Below, piece by piece: positions 1 to 7,268 of a DNA stretch of 8,601 nt. Source of the DNA: an uncultured Clostridium sp. (lineage in GTDB: Bacteria; Bacillota; Clostridia; TANB77; CAG-508); contig USOM01000026.1 in assembly GCA_900556345.1 (NCBI GenBank), positions 1 to 8,601 of the forward strand. Reading direction: 5' to 3'. The position numbers and the translations under genes are program-made. Within the stretch, counting starts at the first letter, position 1. Every line of letters starts with the position of its first letter. The notes beneath the pieces were generated by a model. The model was not told the DNA's origin, did not search any database, and was given only the letters and a program-made list of their open reading frames with translations.

Positions 1-7
1 ACCAAAA

Positions 8-40
8 TGGGACCAAAAAGAACCGACCCCAATGGTCCCA
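8..40. repeat. REP-like palindromic element just downstream of ftsK
   Basis: A perfect 8-base inverted repeat, TGGGACCA (8-15) and TGGTCCCA (33-40), encloses a 17-base loop containing ccgacccc. It is clearly more GC-rich than its surroundings and starts 11 bases beyond the ftsK stop codon. On the minus strand it reads as a hairpin followed by ATTTTGGT, so it could weakly help end ftsK transcription, although the T-run is short. The design (a GGGAC...GTCCC palindrome around a GGTCGGTTC-like core) resembles dispersed REP-type palindromes that I recall from clostridial genomes, some linked to REP-associated tyrosine transposases. That family link is from memory and cannot be tested with one copy. 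Confidence 0.5.
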
Positions 41-51
41 CCAGCCAAAAG

Positions 52-2559
52 TTACTCTTCCACCTTGCTTCCCATCTTCATTTCAGCAAGTTTTTCTAAA
101 GTCCACAATACCTCTCTTGGCTTACTACCTTGGTATCCTGATATTACGCCTCTTTCCTCCATTTGGTCAATTATTCTTCCAGCTCTTGCATATCCAACTT
201 TGAACTTTCTTTGTATAAATGATGTTGAAGCTTGTCCTGTTTCTACAACTGTATCTATAGCATCCTGTAAAAATGGGTCTGTATCATCCTCTGCTGCTTG
301 TTCTGCTGATAGATTTTTAATTTGCTCTTCTTTTCCGCCATTTTCTATGGTGTCTAATATGTCCTCACTATAAACTGCTGTTCCATTTGATTTTACGAAA
401 TTGACAATTTGCTCAACTTCTTCGTCTGATACAAATGCCCCTTGTACTCTTGTTGGTTTTGATGCTCCTGATGGGAAATATAGCATATCTCCTTTTCCTA
501 AAAGTTTTTCCGCTCCAACTTGGTCCAAAATTGTTCTTGAATCTACTTGTGATGATACTGCAAATGCTATTCTTGATGGTACATTTGCTTTAATTAGACC
601 TGTGATTACATCTACTGATGGTCTTTGTGTTGCAATTACTAAGTGCATTCCTGCAGCTCTTGCTTTTTGTGCTAATCTACAAATTGACTCTTCTACTTCT
701 TTTGCAGCTACCATCATTAAGTCTGCCAACTCATCTATTATTATTACTATTTGTGGTAATTTTCCAGCTCCCTCGTGTTCTGCAGATTTATTGTATCCAA
801 CTAAGTCTCTTACTCCTTTTTCTGCAAATAAATTGTAACGATTGTCCATTTCTTGTACAGCCCAAGCTAACGCTCCTGCTGCTTTTTTAGGGTCTGTAAC
901 TACTGGTATTAATAGATGTGGTATTCCATTATATACCGAAAGTTCAACAACTTTTGGGTCTACCATTACAAGTTTTACCTCACTTGGTTTACTATTATAT
1001 ATTATACTTGTTATTATTGTATTTATACAAACTGATTTACCAGATCCTGTTGAGCCTGCAATTAATACGTGTGGCATTTTAGCAATATTTGCAATAACGC
1101 TTGATCCTGCTACGTCTTTTCCGAGTGCTACACTTAGTTTTGAGTCATTATTTTTAAATGCCTCACTTTCTATTACTTCTCTAAGTCCAACCATTTCTTT
1201 TTGTTTATTTGGAACTTCTATTCCAACTGCTTGCTTTCCAGGAATTGGTGCTTCTATTCTTATTGTTTCTGCAGCTAGGTTAAGTGCTATATCGTCTGCT
1301 AAGTTTGCAATTTTACTTACTCTTACACCTTCAGCTGGTTTTAGCTCATATCTTGTAATCGCTGGTCCTACTGTTACATTTTCTACCTTTGCTGATACCC
1401 CAAAACTATATAGAGTTTTTTGAAGTCTTGCGGCTGTATCTGTAAGCGATTTTGTTCCTCCTTTTAGTGACGCTTTTTCCATTTTGCTTAAGATATCTAT
1501 TGGAGGATATACATAATTGTCCTCTTCTATTGATATTGTATGCTCTAATTGTAATACTTGTTTTGTTTTATCTTGTTTTTCTTCTTCTTTTTGAACAAAT
1601 AGGTTTGCTTGTACAGGTTGACCTTCTTCTAGTATTTCACCTGTTTCCTCATCAATTCTCATTATACTGCTTGCAGTTTTTGTAACACTTTCCTTTTTTG
1701 CTCCTTTTGATTTTTTAAGTAATCCTTTTAAGCCTTTTCTTTCTGTTTCTCCTTCATCCTCAACTACTCTACCATTTAAATTTATCTTTATTTGTTCAGG
1801 CTCTATTTTTTGATTTTGAACATCTTGTATTGCTGCTATTTCTTTATTATGCATTTTGTATTCTTGCTCTTCTTTTTGTTTTTGCTTTCTCTCAGCTATC
1901 ATTTCTTTTCGATGTTGTTCTAATTGTTCTTCTCTTCTTTGTTTTCTTTCTGCTTTTTCAATTTTCTTTTCTTCTTTTCTTTCTATATATTCTTCTACTT
2001 TTTGACTTATATATTCAGATATATCTATTCCACATACAAATGCAAATAACATTACAGATACACCAACACTTAATACAACTGCTCCTAGGTTGCCTAGCAT
2101 TTTTACTAAAAATATTGCAGCTAAAGTTCCTATTGCTCCTCCACCTTTATTTGTAACTCCAAGTGCATAGGCCTTCTTTAAGTTTTGCGAAATATCTCCA
2201 GAGGTTTCGATATTTCCTGCTGATATTTCATAAACACTCATTATTATTGCTATACATATAAGCATAACTGCATATTGTACCAATTTTCTTGTTACATAGT
2301 CTTCTTCATCTTTGCAGGCCATTTTTATTGCTATTGCAAATGTTCCTATAGGAAGTACATATCTTAATACTCCCATTAATCCACCTAATACCTCATTTAA
2401 GGTCTGTCCTAAGGTTCCTGAATTTGTATATAATAATACTGCAAGTAGGACACTAAAAATTATTGTTCCTATTATATTTAAGTTTAAATCTTGACTATTG
2501 CTTGATTTCTTTGATTTTCTCCTTTTTCCAGATGTACTTTTTCTTTTTGCTTTTGCCAT
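52..2559 (-). CDS. ftsK: DNA translocase FtsK/SpoIIIE
   Basis: Membrane-anchored, ATP-driven double-stranded-DNA pump that clears chromosomal DNA through a closing division or sporulation septum. The 835-residue protein has a very basic N-terminus (residues 1-20), hydrophobic membrane segments (about 28-46, 60-80, 95-110 and 143-176), and a linker rich in Glu, Lys, Arg and Gln (about 180-300) likely to form a coiled coil. The C-terminal motor follows: alpha/beta domains from about 345, Walker A GSTGSGKS at 502-509, Walker B IVIIIDELADLM at about 604-615, and the conserved ATQRPSVDVITG stretch near 643-654. The last ~75 residues match the winged-helix gamma domain that reads polar DNA motifs (FIQRKFKVGYARAGRIIDQM, 781-800). 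Length and domain order are normal for Firmicute FtsK/SpoIIIE. AAGGA lies 8 bases before the ATG. I saw no convincing promoter between it and the upstream terminator. FtsK versus SpoIIIE is a naming choice that sequence alone does not settle. Confidence 0.97.
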   Translation of the reverse strand: MAKAKRKSTSGKRRKSKKSSNSQDLNLNIIGTIIFSVLLAVLLYTNSGTLGQTLNEVLGGLMGVLRYVLPIGTFAIAIKMACKDEEDYVTRKLVQYAVMLICIAIIMSVYEISAGNIETSGDISQNLKKAYALGVTNKGGGAIGTLAAIFLVKMLGNLGAVVLSVGVSVMLFAFVCGIDISEYISQKVEEYIERKEEKKIEKAERKQRREEQLEQHRKEMIAERKQKQKEEQEYKMHNKEIAAIQDVQNQKIEPEQIKINLNGRVVEDEGETERKGLKGLLKKSKGAKKESVTKTASSIMRIDEETGEILEEGQPVQANLFVQKEEEKQDKTKQVLQLEHTISIEEDNYVYPPIDILSKMEKASLKGGTKSLTDTAARLQKTLYSFGVSAKVENVTVGPAITRYELKPAEGVRVSKIANLADDIALNLAAETIRIEAPIPGKQAVGIEVPNKQKEMVGLREVIESEAFKNNDSKLSVALGKDVAGSSVIANIAKMPHVLIAGSTGSGKSVCINTIITSIIYNSKPSEVKLVMVDPKVVELSVYNGIPHLLIPVVTDPKKAAGALAWAVQEMDNRYNLFAEKGVRDLVGYNKSAEHEGAGKLPQIVIIIDELADLMMVAAKEVEESICRLAQKARAAGMHLVIATQRPSVDVITGLIKANVPSRIAFAVSSQVDSRTILDQVGAEKLLGKGDMLYFPSGASKPTRVQGAFVSDEEVEQIVNFVKSNGTAVYSEDILDTIENGGKEEQIKNLSAEQAAEDDTDPFLQDAIDTVVETGQASTSFIQRKFKVGYARAGRIIDQMEERGVISGYQGSKPREVLWTLEKLAEMKMGSKVEE

Positions 2560-2651
2560 TGTTCCTATCCTTCCCTTCTTTTTGATTTGTATTTTATCTA
2601 TATTTTTCCTTAATTTTATTTACATTTTTACAAGTTACATTGTATCAAAAG

Positions 2652-2686
2652 AAAAAAAAAATAGCAACAAATTTTTGCTATTTTTT
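2652..2686 (-). terminator. Intrinsic terminator of the rsmD operon
   Basis: A 12-base perfect stem (2656-2667 with 2675-2686) closes a 7-base loop (caaattt). The plus-strand A-run 2652-2661 gives a ten-base U-tract on the minus strand. It begins 5 bases after the stop of the coiled-coil gene, where the rsmD operon should end, and separates that operon from ftsK. The stem core is only TAGCAA, so it is AT-rich, but symmetry and U-tract are good. Confidence 0.85.
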
Positions 2687-2691
2687 CTTAT

Positions 2692-3195
2692 TTATTGTAA
2701 TTCTTTTCTACTATTTTGAACTGTTTTTATTGTGTCCTCTAATGATATTTGCATTAAGTTCAAAGCTTGTGACATATTCTTTTCTAGGTTTTGTAATGTA
2801 TCAGATAGTACTTTTTCTGTATTTTGTAATAGATTATCAGCATATTCTTTTGTTCCATTTGTAATTTCTCTAGACATTTCATTTGCTGTTTCTATTATTT
2901 CATTTTTTTGGTCATAAGCTTTTCTTGTAATTTCGTGTTCATCTATCATAGATATAATTCTGCTTTCAGCTTCTTTTACAACACCATCTGCTTCTTTTTG
3001 TGCTTCTAACAAAATACGTTGTCTTTCTTCTTTTATCCATTTAGCTTGTTTTAATTCGTCTGGTAATTTTAGTCTGATTTCTTGGATAATTTCAACAATT
3101 TCATCTTTATCTACTACCGCTTTGTTAGTAAATGGTACTTTTTTACTTTTTTCTAGTATATCTTCTAGGGTTTCTAACAATGTGAATATCTCCAT
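2692..3195 (-). CDS. Coiled-coil protein co-transcribed with rsmD (function unknown)
   Basis: A 167-residue, highly charged protein with no signal peptide, membrane segment or cysteine. From about residue 30 onward it is almost wholly predicted-helical heptad-type sequence, including ELKQAKWIKEERQRILLEAQ (47-66). It resembles small clostridial proteins next to rsmD that databases often label 'ATPase' or V-type ATPase subunit H-like, names that rest on coiled-coil similarity rather than enzyme motifs; no Walker or other catalytic motif is visible. The middle also recalls the stator b-subunit/DivIVA style of long helix. Its ATG lies 4 bases after the rsmD stop and its Shine-Dalgarno sequence (AAGGAAG) sits inside the end of rsmD, so translational coupling is likely. 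A scaffold role is possible, but no specific function can be claimed. Confidence 0.88.
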   Translation of the reverse strand: MEIFTLLETLEDILEKSKKVPFTNKAVVDKDEIVEIIQEIRLKLPDELKQAKWIKEERQRILLEAQKEADGVVKEAESRIISMIDEHEITRKAYDQKNEIIETANEMSREITNGTKEYADNLLQNTEKVLSDTLQNLEKNMSQALNLMQISLEDTIKTVQNSRKELQ

Positions 3196-3199
3196 TAAC

Positions 3200-3769
3200 T
3201 TATTCTTCCTTTCCGTTCATTTTCTTTAAGAATAAAACGTATGCTCTTCCATATTTTCTTTTATCTACAATTTCTATTCCTTTAAATTCTTCTATTTGTT
3301 TTGTTATTCTTTCTTCTTCATCTGTTTCTGCAATTATTAATGTTTCTTCTGTTAAAACTTCTGTCTCAATTAATTCTTTTATTGCTGTTTTTATAAAATC
3401 GGTTTTATAAGGTGGGTCTAGATATACTATGTCAAATTTTATGTTTTTTATTTCTCTTATTGCTTTTATAAAATCCATATTTAAAAGTTTTACTTTTTCT
3501 TCTAGATGTGTTTTTTCTATGTTTTTTTCTATTATTTTACAAGCATCTTTTGATTTATCACATAAATAAACCTTTTTTGCTCCTCTACTTGCAAATTCTA
3601 GTCCTATTGCCCCACTTCCAGAAAACAAGTCTAAAACTGTGCTATCTATTGCTTTATCATAAATTATATTAAATAATGATTCTTTTACTCTATCTAATGT
3701 TGGTCTTGTTTCCAATCCCTCTAAAGTATATAATTTTGTTCCTTTTGCTGTTCCACTAATAATTCTCAT
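3200..3769 (-). CDS. rsmD: 16S rRNA (guanine(966)-N(2))-methyltransferase RsmD
   Basis: SAM-dependent enzyme that methylates N2 of G966 (E. coli numbering) in 16S rRNA during assembly of the small ribosomal subunit. The 189-residue length is typical. Visible family marks are the N-terminal RIISGTAKG (2-10), the RPTLDRVKESLFNI block (22-35), SAM-binding motif I LDLFSGSGAIGLE (46-58), the acidic end of the next strand (YLCDKSK, 68-74), the catalytic DPPY tetrad (118-121), and the C-terminal KYGRAYVLFLKK block (172-183). The start is supported by AGAGG 5 bases upstream and a good promoter at 3816-3843. It is the first gene of a two-gene operon with the coiled-coil gene. In many Firmicutes coaD follows rsmD; here it does not. 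Confidence 0.96.
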   Translation of the reverse strand: MRIISGTAKGTKLYTLEGLETRPTLDRVKESLFNIIYDKAIDSTVLDLFSGSGAIGLEFASRGAKKVYLCDKSKDACKIIEKNIEKTHLEEKVKLLNMDFIKAIREIKNIKFDIVYLDPPYKTDFIKTAIKELIETEVLTEETLIIAETDEEERITKQIEEFKGIEIVDKRKYGRAYVLFLKKMNGKEE

Positions 3770-3815
3770 AAAGACCTCTTCTTAAAAGAAAATTTTGATA
3801 AATTTTCATACTACT

Positions 3816-3843
3816 ATTCTATATTTTTTTTGGCTAAAGTCAA
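3816..3843 (-). promoter_or_regulatory. Sigma-A-type promoter for rsmD
   Basis: On the minus strand a -35 box TTGACT (3838-3843) and a -10 box TAGAAT (3816-3821) are separated by 16 bases that include a run of eight A. Transcription would begin near 3809, giving a 5' leader of about 40 bases before the rsmD ATG. The -35 matches the consensus at five of six positions and the placement is right. Confidence 0.7.
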
Positions 3844-3858
3844 TACAATTCACAAAAA

Positions 3859-3904
3859 TGTAATATAATATTAATATTCCTGTAATATTACAATAATGTT
3901 ACAA
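3859..3904. repeat. AT-rich palindrome cluster between DUF951 gene and rsmD
   Basis: The perfect 12-base palindrome TGTAATATTACA (3881-3892) is flanked by the related half-sites TGTAAT (3859-3864) and TGTTACA (3898-3904). On the minus strand TGTAATAT can pair with ATATTACA to form an 8-base-pair hairpin followed by TTTTT, so it may be a weak terminator of the DUF951 gene. Alternatively the repeated TGTAAT half-sites, just upstream of the rsmD promoter, could be a protein-binding site. In such AT-rich DNA short palindromes also arise by chance. Confidence 0.3.
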
Positions 3905-3913
3905 AAAGTATTT

Positions 3914-4105
3914 TTAACTATTTTTTTCTCCAGATATCTTTTTTGTTATGGCTTTTAATGCCTTTTCTCTAGGCAAAACTACTGTATGTTCACATCCTTT
4001 GCACTTTAGTTTAAAATCGACACCAACTCTTGTTATCTCCCAAATTTTGCTTCCACAAGGATGTTGCTTTTTTGTTCTTACAATATCTCCAACATTATAT
4101 TCCAT
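3914..4105 (-). CDS. DUF951 family small protein
   Basis: A 63-residue protein matching the DUF951 family (B. subtilis YyzM type), widespread in Firmicutes and of unknown function. Diagnostic elements are VGDIVRTKKQHPCGSKIWEI (5-24), then RVGVDFKLKCKGCEHTVVLP (26-45) with the Cys-X2-Cys pair at 35 and 38, and PRE (45-47). Together with Cys17 in HPCG, the cysteines could hold a metal, and the small beta-rich fold suggests an RNA- or nucleic-acid-binding role; both are inference. AAAGGG lies 9 bases before the ATG. The start is only 22 bases beyond the gltX terminator, with no room for a full promoter between them. Confidence 0.92.
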   Translation of the reverse strand: MEYNVGDIVRTKKQHPCGSKIWEITRVGVDFKLKCKGCEHTVVLPREKALKAITKKISGEKNS

Positions 4106-4127
4106 ATTTTTTCGCCCTTTCTTTGCT

Positions 4128-4161
4128 AAAAAAAGCTAATTTATTGTAAAATTAGCTTTTT
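4128..4161 (-). terminator. Intrinsic terminator of gltX
   Basis: A perfect 13-base-pair stem (4130-4142 with 4149-4161) with a 6-base loop (attgta) begins 6 bases after the gltX stop. On the minus strand the A-run 4128-4134 gives seven consecutive U. It is well formed for ending gltX transcription, but the DUF951 start codon follows only 22 bases later, so it may act as a partial terminator with readthrough. Confidence 0.85.
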
Positions 4162-4166
4162 AAAAT

Positions 4167-5816
4167 TTATTTTTTAGCTTTTTCAAATCTTTTTTGCATA
4201 CTTGTTTTTCCAAGAACTGCCATAATTTCGTACATATCTGGTGTATTTGTTCTACCAGTTAAAGCAATTCTTAAAACTGTACTTACATCTCCAACGTGAG
4301 CTTTATACATTCCTGGGTTTGCTTTAAATTCTTTTACTTCTTCTGCATATCCCATTTCTCCTGCTAGTTCTTTTATTTTGTTAAACCAAGTTTGTTTGTC
4401 ATCTTCTGGATTATAATATTTTTCTATATATAAATCTAGAATTTTGTTTATATCATTTTGGTCATTTATAACTTGATATGGATAATCTTGTTCTTCATTT
4501 AAGAATTTGTCGTCATACATATAAATTATGTTTTCTTTTACATCTGACCATTTTGCAATATCTTTACGTGGCTTTGTGTTTCCTCTTTCTATTCCTAAAA
4601 CTTTTAATGAATATTCTTTATCTTCTAACATTTTAGATAATTCTTCATCATGTCTGTTTGCCCAATCTAAAGATTTTTCGTAAACTTCTTTTGCTGTCAT
4701 TTTTGATATTACAATTTTTGATACATCTTGTAATTTTACCATATCAAATAATGCTCCACTAACGCTCATTTTGTTTAATTTGAAGTCAAATTCTTCTATT
4801 GATGCATCTTTATTTTGCCTTCTCCAATTTTCGAATGTAGAGTTTGCTATATTTAATAAATATTCTTTTACTGCTAAACTTGGTATTCCTAATTCTTCAT
4901 AATAACTTACCGCAGCTTCTGGATCTTTACGTTTACTTAATTTTCTCTTATTTCCATTATCATTTTTCATAATAGGTGAAATATGAGCATATTTAGGTGC
5001 TTTAAATCCTAATTCTTGGAATAGTTGTAAATGTAGAGGTACTGAAGATAGCCATTCATCACTTCTTATTACGTGAGTTGTATGCATTAAGTGGTCATCT
5101 ACCGCATGTGCAAAGTGATATGTTGGTAATCCATCTGATTTAATAATTACAACATCTTGGTCATTTTCTGGAAAGTCTACATTTCCTTTTATTAAATCTT
5201 TATGTTTTATTTTTCTATCTTCTCTACCAGGTGACTTAAATCTGATAATATATGGAACACCGGCATTTATTTTTTCTGCCATTTCATCTAAAGATAGATT
5301 TCTATATTTTGCCCATACTCCATAATATCCTGTTCTTACTTTTGCAGCTTCTTGTTTTGCTCTCATTTCATCTAATTCTTCTTGAGTTGCAAAACATGGA
5401 TAGGCCTTTCCAAGTTCTAACAAATATTTTGCATAACTTTGATATATATCTTTTCTTAAAGATTGTTTGTATGGTCCATAGTTTCCAATTTCTTCTGTAT
5501 CTGATATCATTCCTTCATCTGGTCCCATATCGAAATCTTTTAAAGAGTTTACGATTCCTGTAACTCCGTTTTCTACTTCTCTCTTTTGGTCCGTATCCTC
5601 AACTCTTAAGAAAAATACTCCATTTGTTTTTTTGGCAACTGTTCTTGCAACTAGTGCTTGGTATAGTCCTCCTATATGTACGAATCCTGTTGGACTTGGT
5701 GCAAATCTTGTAACTATTGCTCCTTCTTCTAGGTTTCTTTCTGGATATTTTTCTTCATAATATTTTATTTCTTTTACGTTTGGGAATATTAAATCTGCTA
5801 GTTCTTTGTATGTCAT
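4167..5816 (-). CDS. gltX: Glutamyl-tRNA synthetase (long clostridial form)
   Basis: Class I aminoacyl-tRNA synthetase that charges tRNA with glutamate in the cytoplasm. The 549-residue protein has the HIGH-region signature FAPSPTGFVHIGG (38-50), the RVEDTDQKR block (71-79), the active-site stretch SDGLPTYHFAHAVDDHLM (227-244), IRSDEWLSS (250-258), and a KMSKS-type motif KLSKRK (292-297). The C-terminal helical anticodon-binding region ends in a conserved-looking VSTVLRIALTGRTNTPDMYE stretch. It is longer than the usual ~470-490 residues because of a ~33-residue N-terminal extension and a longer C-terminal part, a form I recall in clostridial genomes. Whether it also charges tRNA-Gln (non-discriminating) cannot be read from sequence; the absence or presence of GatCAB elsewhere would inform this. 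AAGGAG lies 9 bases before the ATG, and a sigma-A-type promoter lies upstream. Confidence 0.97.
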   Translation of the reverse strand: MTYKELADLIFPNVKEIKYYEEKYPERNLEEGAIVTRFAPSPTGFVHIGGLYQALVARTVAKKTNGVFFLRVEDTDQKREVENGVTGIVNSLKDFDMGPDEGMISDTEEIGNYGPYKQSLRKDIYQSYAKYLLELGKAYPCFATQEELDEMRAKQEAAKVRTGYYGVWAKYRNLSLDEMAEKINAGVPYIIRFKSPGREDRKIKHKDLIKGNVDFPENDQDVVIIKSDGLPTYHFAHAVDDHLMHTTHVIRSDEWLSSVPLHLQLFQELGFKAPKYAHISPIMKNDNGNKRKLSKRKDPEAAVSYYEELGIPSLAVKEYLLNIANSTFENWRRQNKDASIEEFDFKLNKMSVSGALFDMVKLQDVSKIVISKMTAKEVYEKSLDWANRHDEELSKMLEDKEYSLKVLGIERGNTKPRKDIAKWSDVKENIIYMYDDKFLNEEQDYPYQVINDQNDINKILDLYIEKYYNPEDDKQTWFNKIKELAGEMGYAEEVKEFKANPGMYKAHVGDVSTVLRIALTGRTNTPDMYEIMAVLGKTSMQKRFEKAKK

Positions 5817-5853
5817 TTTCTATCGCTCCTTTTCTCTCTTTTAAATATTTTCT

Positions 5854-5882
5854 ATTTTACTATATTTTGATTGAAAAATCAA
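5854..5882 (-). promoter_or_regulatory. Sigma-A-type promoter for gltX
   Basis: On the minus strand TTGATT (-35, 5877-5882) and TAAAAT (-10, 5854-5859) are separated by exactly 17 bases. Predicted transcription starts near 5847, about 30 bases before the gltX ATG. The -35 overlaps a perfect inverted repeat, TTGATT-TTTC-AATCAA (5867-5882), which could be an operator or chance. Confidence 0.75.
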
Positions 5883-5913
5883 TATTTTGGAGAGTTTTAG
5901 TGAAAAATTAAAT

Positions 5914-5944
5914 TTGACATATATAAAATATGTACTATTATAAT
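5914..5944 (+). promoter_or_regulatory. Plus-strand promoter-like sequence
   Basis: A perfect -35 hexamer TTGACA (5914-5919) is followed by TATTAT (5936-5941, 16-base spacer) and by a perfect TATAAT (5939-5944, 19-base spacer). It points away from gltX toward the terminator at 5979-6016, against the direction of all protein genes here. Promoter look-alikes are frequent in AT-rich DNA; the perfect -35 and the correctly placed plus-strand terminator raise the likelihood. Confidence 0.5.
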
Positions 5945-5949
5945 ATTTT

Positions 5950-6016
5950 TTAAGCAAATCGTGTATTTAAATAAACTTAAAAGACTAGGTAACAGCAAAA
6001 AGCCTAGTCTTTTTTT
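5950..6016 (+). ncRNA. Candidate small RNA of about 65-70 nt
   Basis: This would be transcribed from the promoter-like pair at 5914-5944 and end at the hairpin/U-tract at 6010-6016. The interval holds no ribosome-binding site with a meaningful reading frame, so it would be non-coding: an unstructured AT-rich 5' half of about 30 nt followed by the terminator hairpin, whose 13-base loop (taacagcaaaaag) could be a pairing region. It does not match any RNA family I recognise. It rests only on signal placement; the hairpin could instead just terminate the pilin-like gene on the minus strand. Confidence 0.35.
5979..6016 (+). terminator. Intrinsic hairpin terminator, stronger on plus strand
   Basis: An 11-base-pair perfect stem with a GACTAGG/CCTAGTC core (5979-5989 with 6003-6013) and a 13-base loop is followed on the plus strand by seven T (6010-6016). 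On the minus strand the tail is only CTTTTAAGTTT, so the hairpin is a weaker terminator there, although it may still stop transcription coming from the pilin-like genes before gltX. Bidirectional use is plausible. Confidence 0.75.
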
Positions 6017-6128
6017 AGTGTGCTATTCTTCACAATTAAGTAAAGTACTATAAGTTTTAAGAGCCTAATGAATTTTTATATTTTATTTCTTAAAATTCTC
6101 CATTTTGATTCATTATCAATCTTAACCG

Positions 6129-7268
6129 TTAATAAAGTGATGTGCGAAAACCAATAGAACTAAGTGTACCACCTATACTATTATAAGCTCTATAGCTAGC
6201 TGAAGCATAAAATCCATTACTTCCATAACTTCCACCTCTACTAGCCGCTGAAGATTCATCATTAGATGATGTATTTTCAAGTGTAAATTCCCATACATTT
6301 CCTGCTATATCATATATATTCATTAACGAAAAATCGATATCTGCTCCAGTTGTTAACAATACACCTGAACTTGATTTTTTCGATTGTGGGCATATATTAA
6401 AACTACTCCCTGAATCTGCTGAAAATTTTGCCTTTGTATTTGTTATATTCCACAAACTATTATAATAATTTCCAACATTTGTACTATCTTCGTTTAAGTT
6501 CTTCAATACTTGTATTCTAACATTTTCTTTGTTCGCTTCATTTACTTTAGCAACTGTTTTTTTCTCTATAAATTTTAGTATTAAATCCCATTGTACTCCA
6601 AACATTAAACTACTTGTATAACTTCCAGCTTCTACTTGCTCTGCTAATACTTTTGCTTGTGTTCTTGTTACATAATTATATGGATACACATTTTTCTTTG
6701 TTACGGGAGTTAATGTTACTGTATCTGTTTTTTCTTTTCTTATATTTGTTTCATCTTCTATACCTGCTTCATATCTTCCTACCCAAAATCCACCATTTTG
6801 ATATACACTTTTTAACATTTTTTGTTTTGCTGTATTGTATGCTGAAGTATTTTTAAACCATCCTGACGTTGTATCTGATGCATAAGTATCATCGTAACTT
6901 GTCTCTTTTCTATAATCACTAGTATAAGTATGCAAATCATTTTCAATTTTTTTATACTCTTCATCGTTAAAGTTTGTTACATTCACCCCTGCTGTAGGAT
7001 ATACCCCCGTAGTTTTAGGTACTTCCACCCAAACATATTCATTACCATATCTATCAGTTATAACTAATCCATCATCAATAGAATCTTCTCCAGCAATTTT
7101 TGTTGGTGCAAAACCTTCTGGTAATGTAACACCTTTATATGATGTCTTTTCTGTATTCATCAAAGCTTCTGCCTGTGCTAACTTTCTTTGCTCATCTTCA
7201 TTGGCAATTTCTGTTTTCTCCTTTGCTTCTGCTGCTCTATTTAGTATTCCATTCTGACCTGTTAGCAT
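6129..7268 (-). CDS. FGE-sulfatase/SUMF1-like protein (copy A), prepilin head out of frame
   Basis: The open frame gives 379 residues from an internal Met. The first ~80 residues are the pilin-like neck (MLTGQNGILNRAAEAKEKTE, then a Glu/Ala-rich helix and TDRYGNEYVWVEVP), identical to copy B except Arg/Gly at residue 73. The rest is an FGE-sulfatase/C-type-lectin-like body with GGFWVGRYEAG (159-169), YPYNYV (195-200), YDIAGNVWEF (319-328), RGGSY (344-348) and SIGFR (371-375). The cysteines used by true formylglycine-generating enzymes near RGGS and GFR are absent (the only Cys is at 293), so a binding role is more likely than catalysis; this is inference. The real start is probably the ATG at 7359 with a strong Shine-Dalgarno: removing one base (7284) would join a classic prepilin helix to this frame and give 409 residues. 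As written, the frame from 7359 stops at 7276. No good ribosome-binding site precedes the Met at 7268, so expression is uncertain. Its C-terminal codons are AT-rich like the rest of the window. Confidence 0.8.
   Translation of the reverse strand: MLTGQNGILNRAAEAKEKTEIANEDEQRKLAQAEALMNTEKTSYKGVTLPEGFAPTKIAGEDSIDDGLVITDRYGNEYVWVEVPKTTGVYPTAGVNVTNFNDEEYKKIENDLHTYTSDYRKETSYDDTYASDTTSGWFKNTSAYNTAKQKMLKSVYQNGGFWVGRYEAGIEDETNIRKEKTDTVTLTPVTKKNVYPYNYVTRTQAKVLAEQVEAGSYTSSLMFGVQWDLILKFIEKKTVAKVNEANKENVRIQVLKNLNEDSTNVGNYYNSLWNITNTKAKFSADSGSSFNICPQSKKSSSGVLLTTGADIDFSLMNIYDIAGNVWEFTLENTSSNDESSAASRGGSYGSNGFYASASYRAYNSIGGTLSSIGFRTSLY

Larger units (their letters stand above)
5817..6128. other. Intergenic region between gltX and the pilin-like genes
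   Basis: This 312-base gap carries the gltX promoter (5854-5882), a plus-strand promoter-like pair (5914-5944), and a GC-cored hairpin terminator (5979-6016). I found no supportable protein gene in it on either strand. The part next to the pilin-like gene, 6017-6128, shows nothing beyond short AT-rich inverted repeats, for example TTTTAAGA pairing with TCTTAAAA across about 26 bases. Confidence 0.8.

Noticed and set aside
401..838. A 145-codon plus-strand open frame
   Set aside because: Antisense to the ftsK motor domain, low-complexity Ser/Thr/Leu composition, and no recognisable motif.
842..1423. A 193-codon plus-strand open frame
   Set aside because: It is fully antisense to the ATPase part of ftsK, has no family features, and owes its length to codon bias on the other strand.
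5252..5563. A Leu/Phe/His-rich plus-strand open frame of 103 codons
   Set aside because: Antisense to gltX; the hydrophobic look comes from reading AT-rich Lys/Glu/Asn codons backwards, not from a membrane protein.
5979..6016. A T-box or other riboswitch leader for gltX
   Set aside because: The gltX promoter (5854-5882) lies downstream of this hairpin, leaving a leader of only ~30 bases; no T-box or specifier elements are visible.
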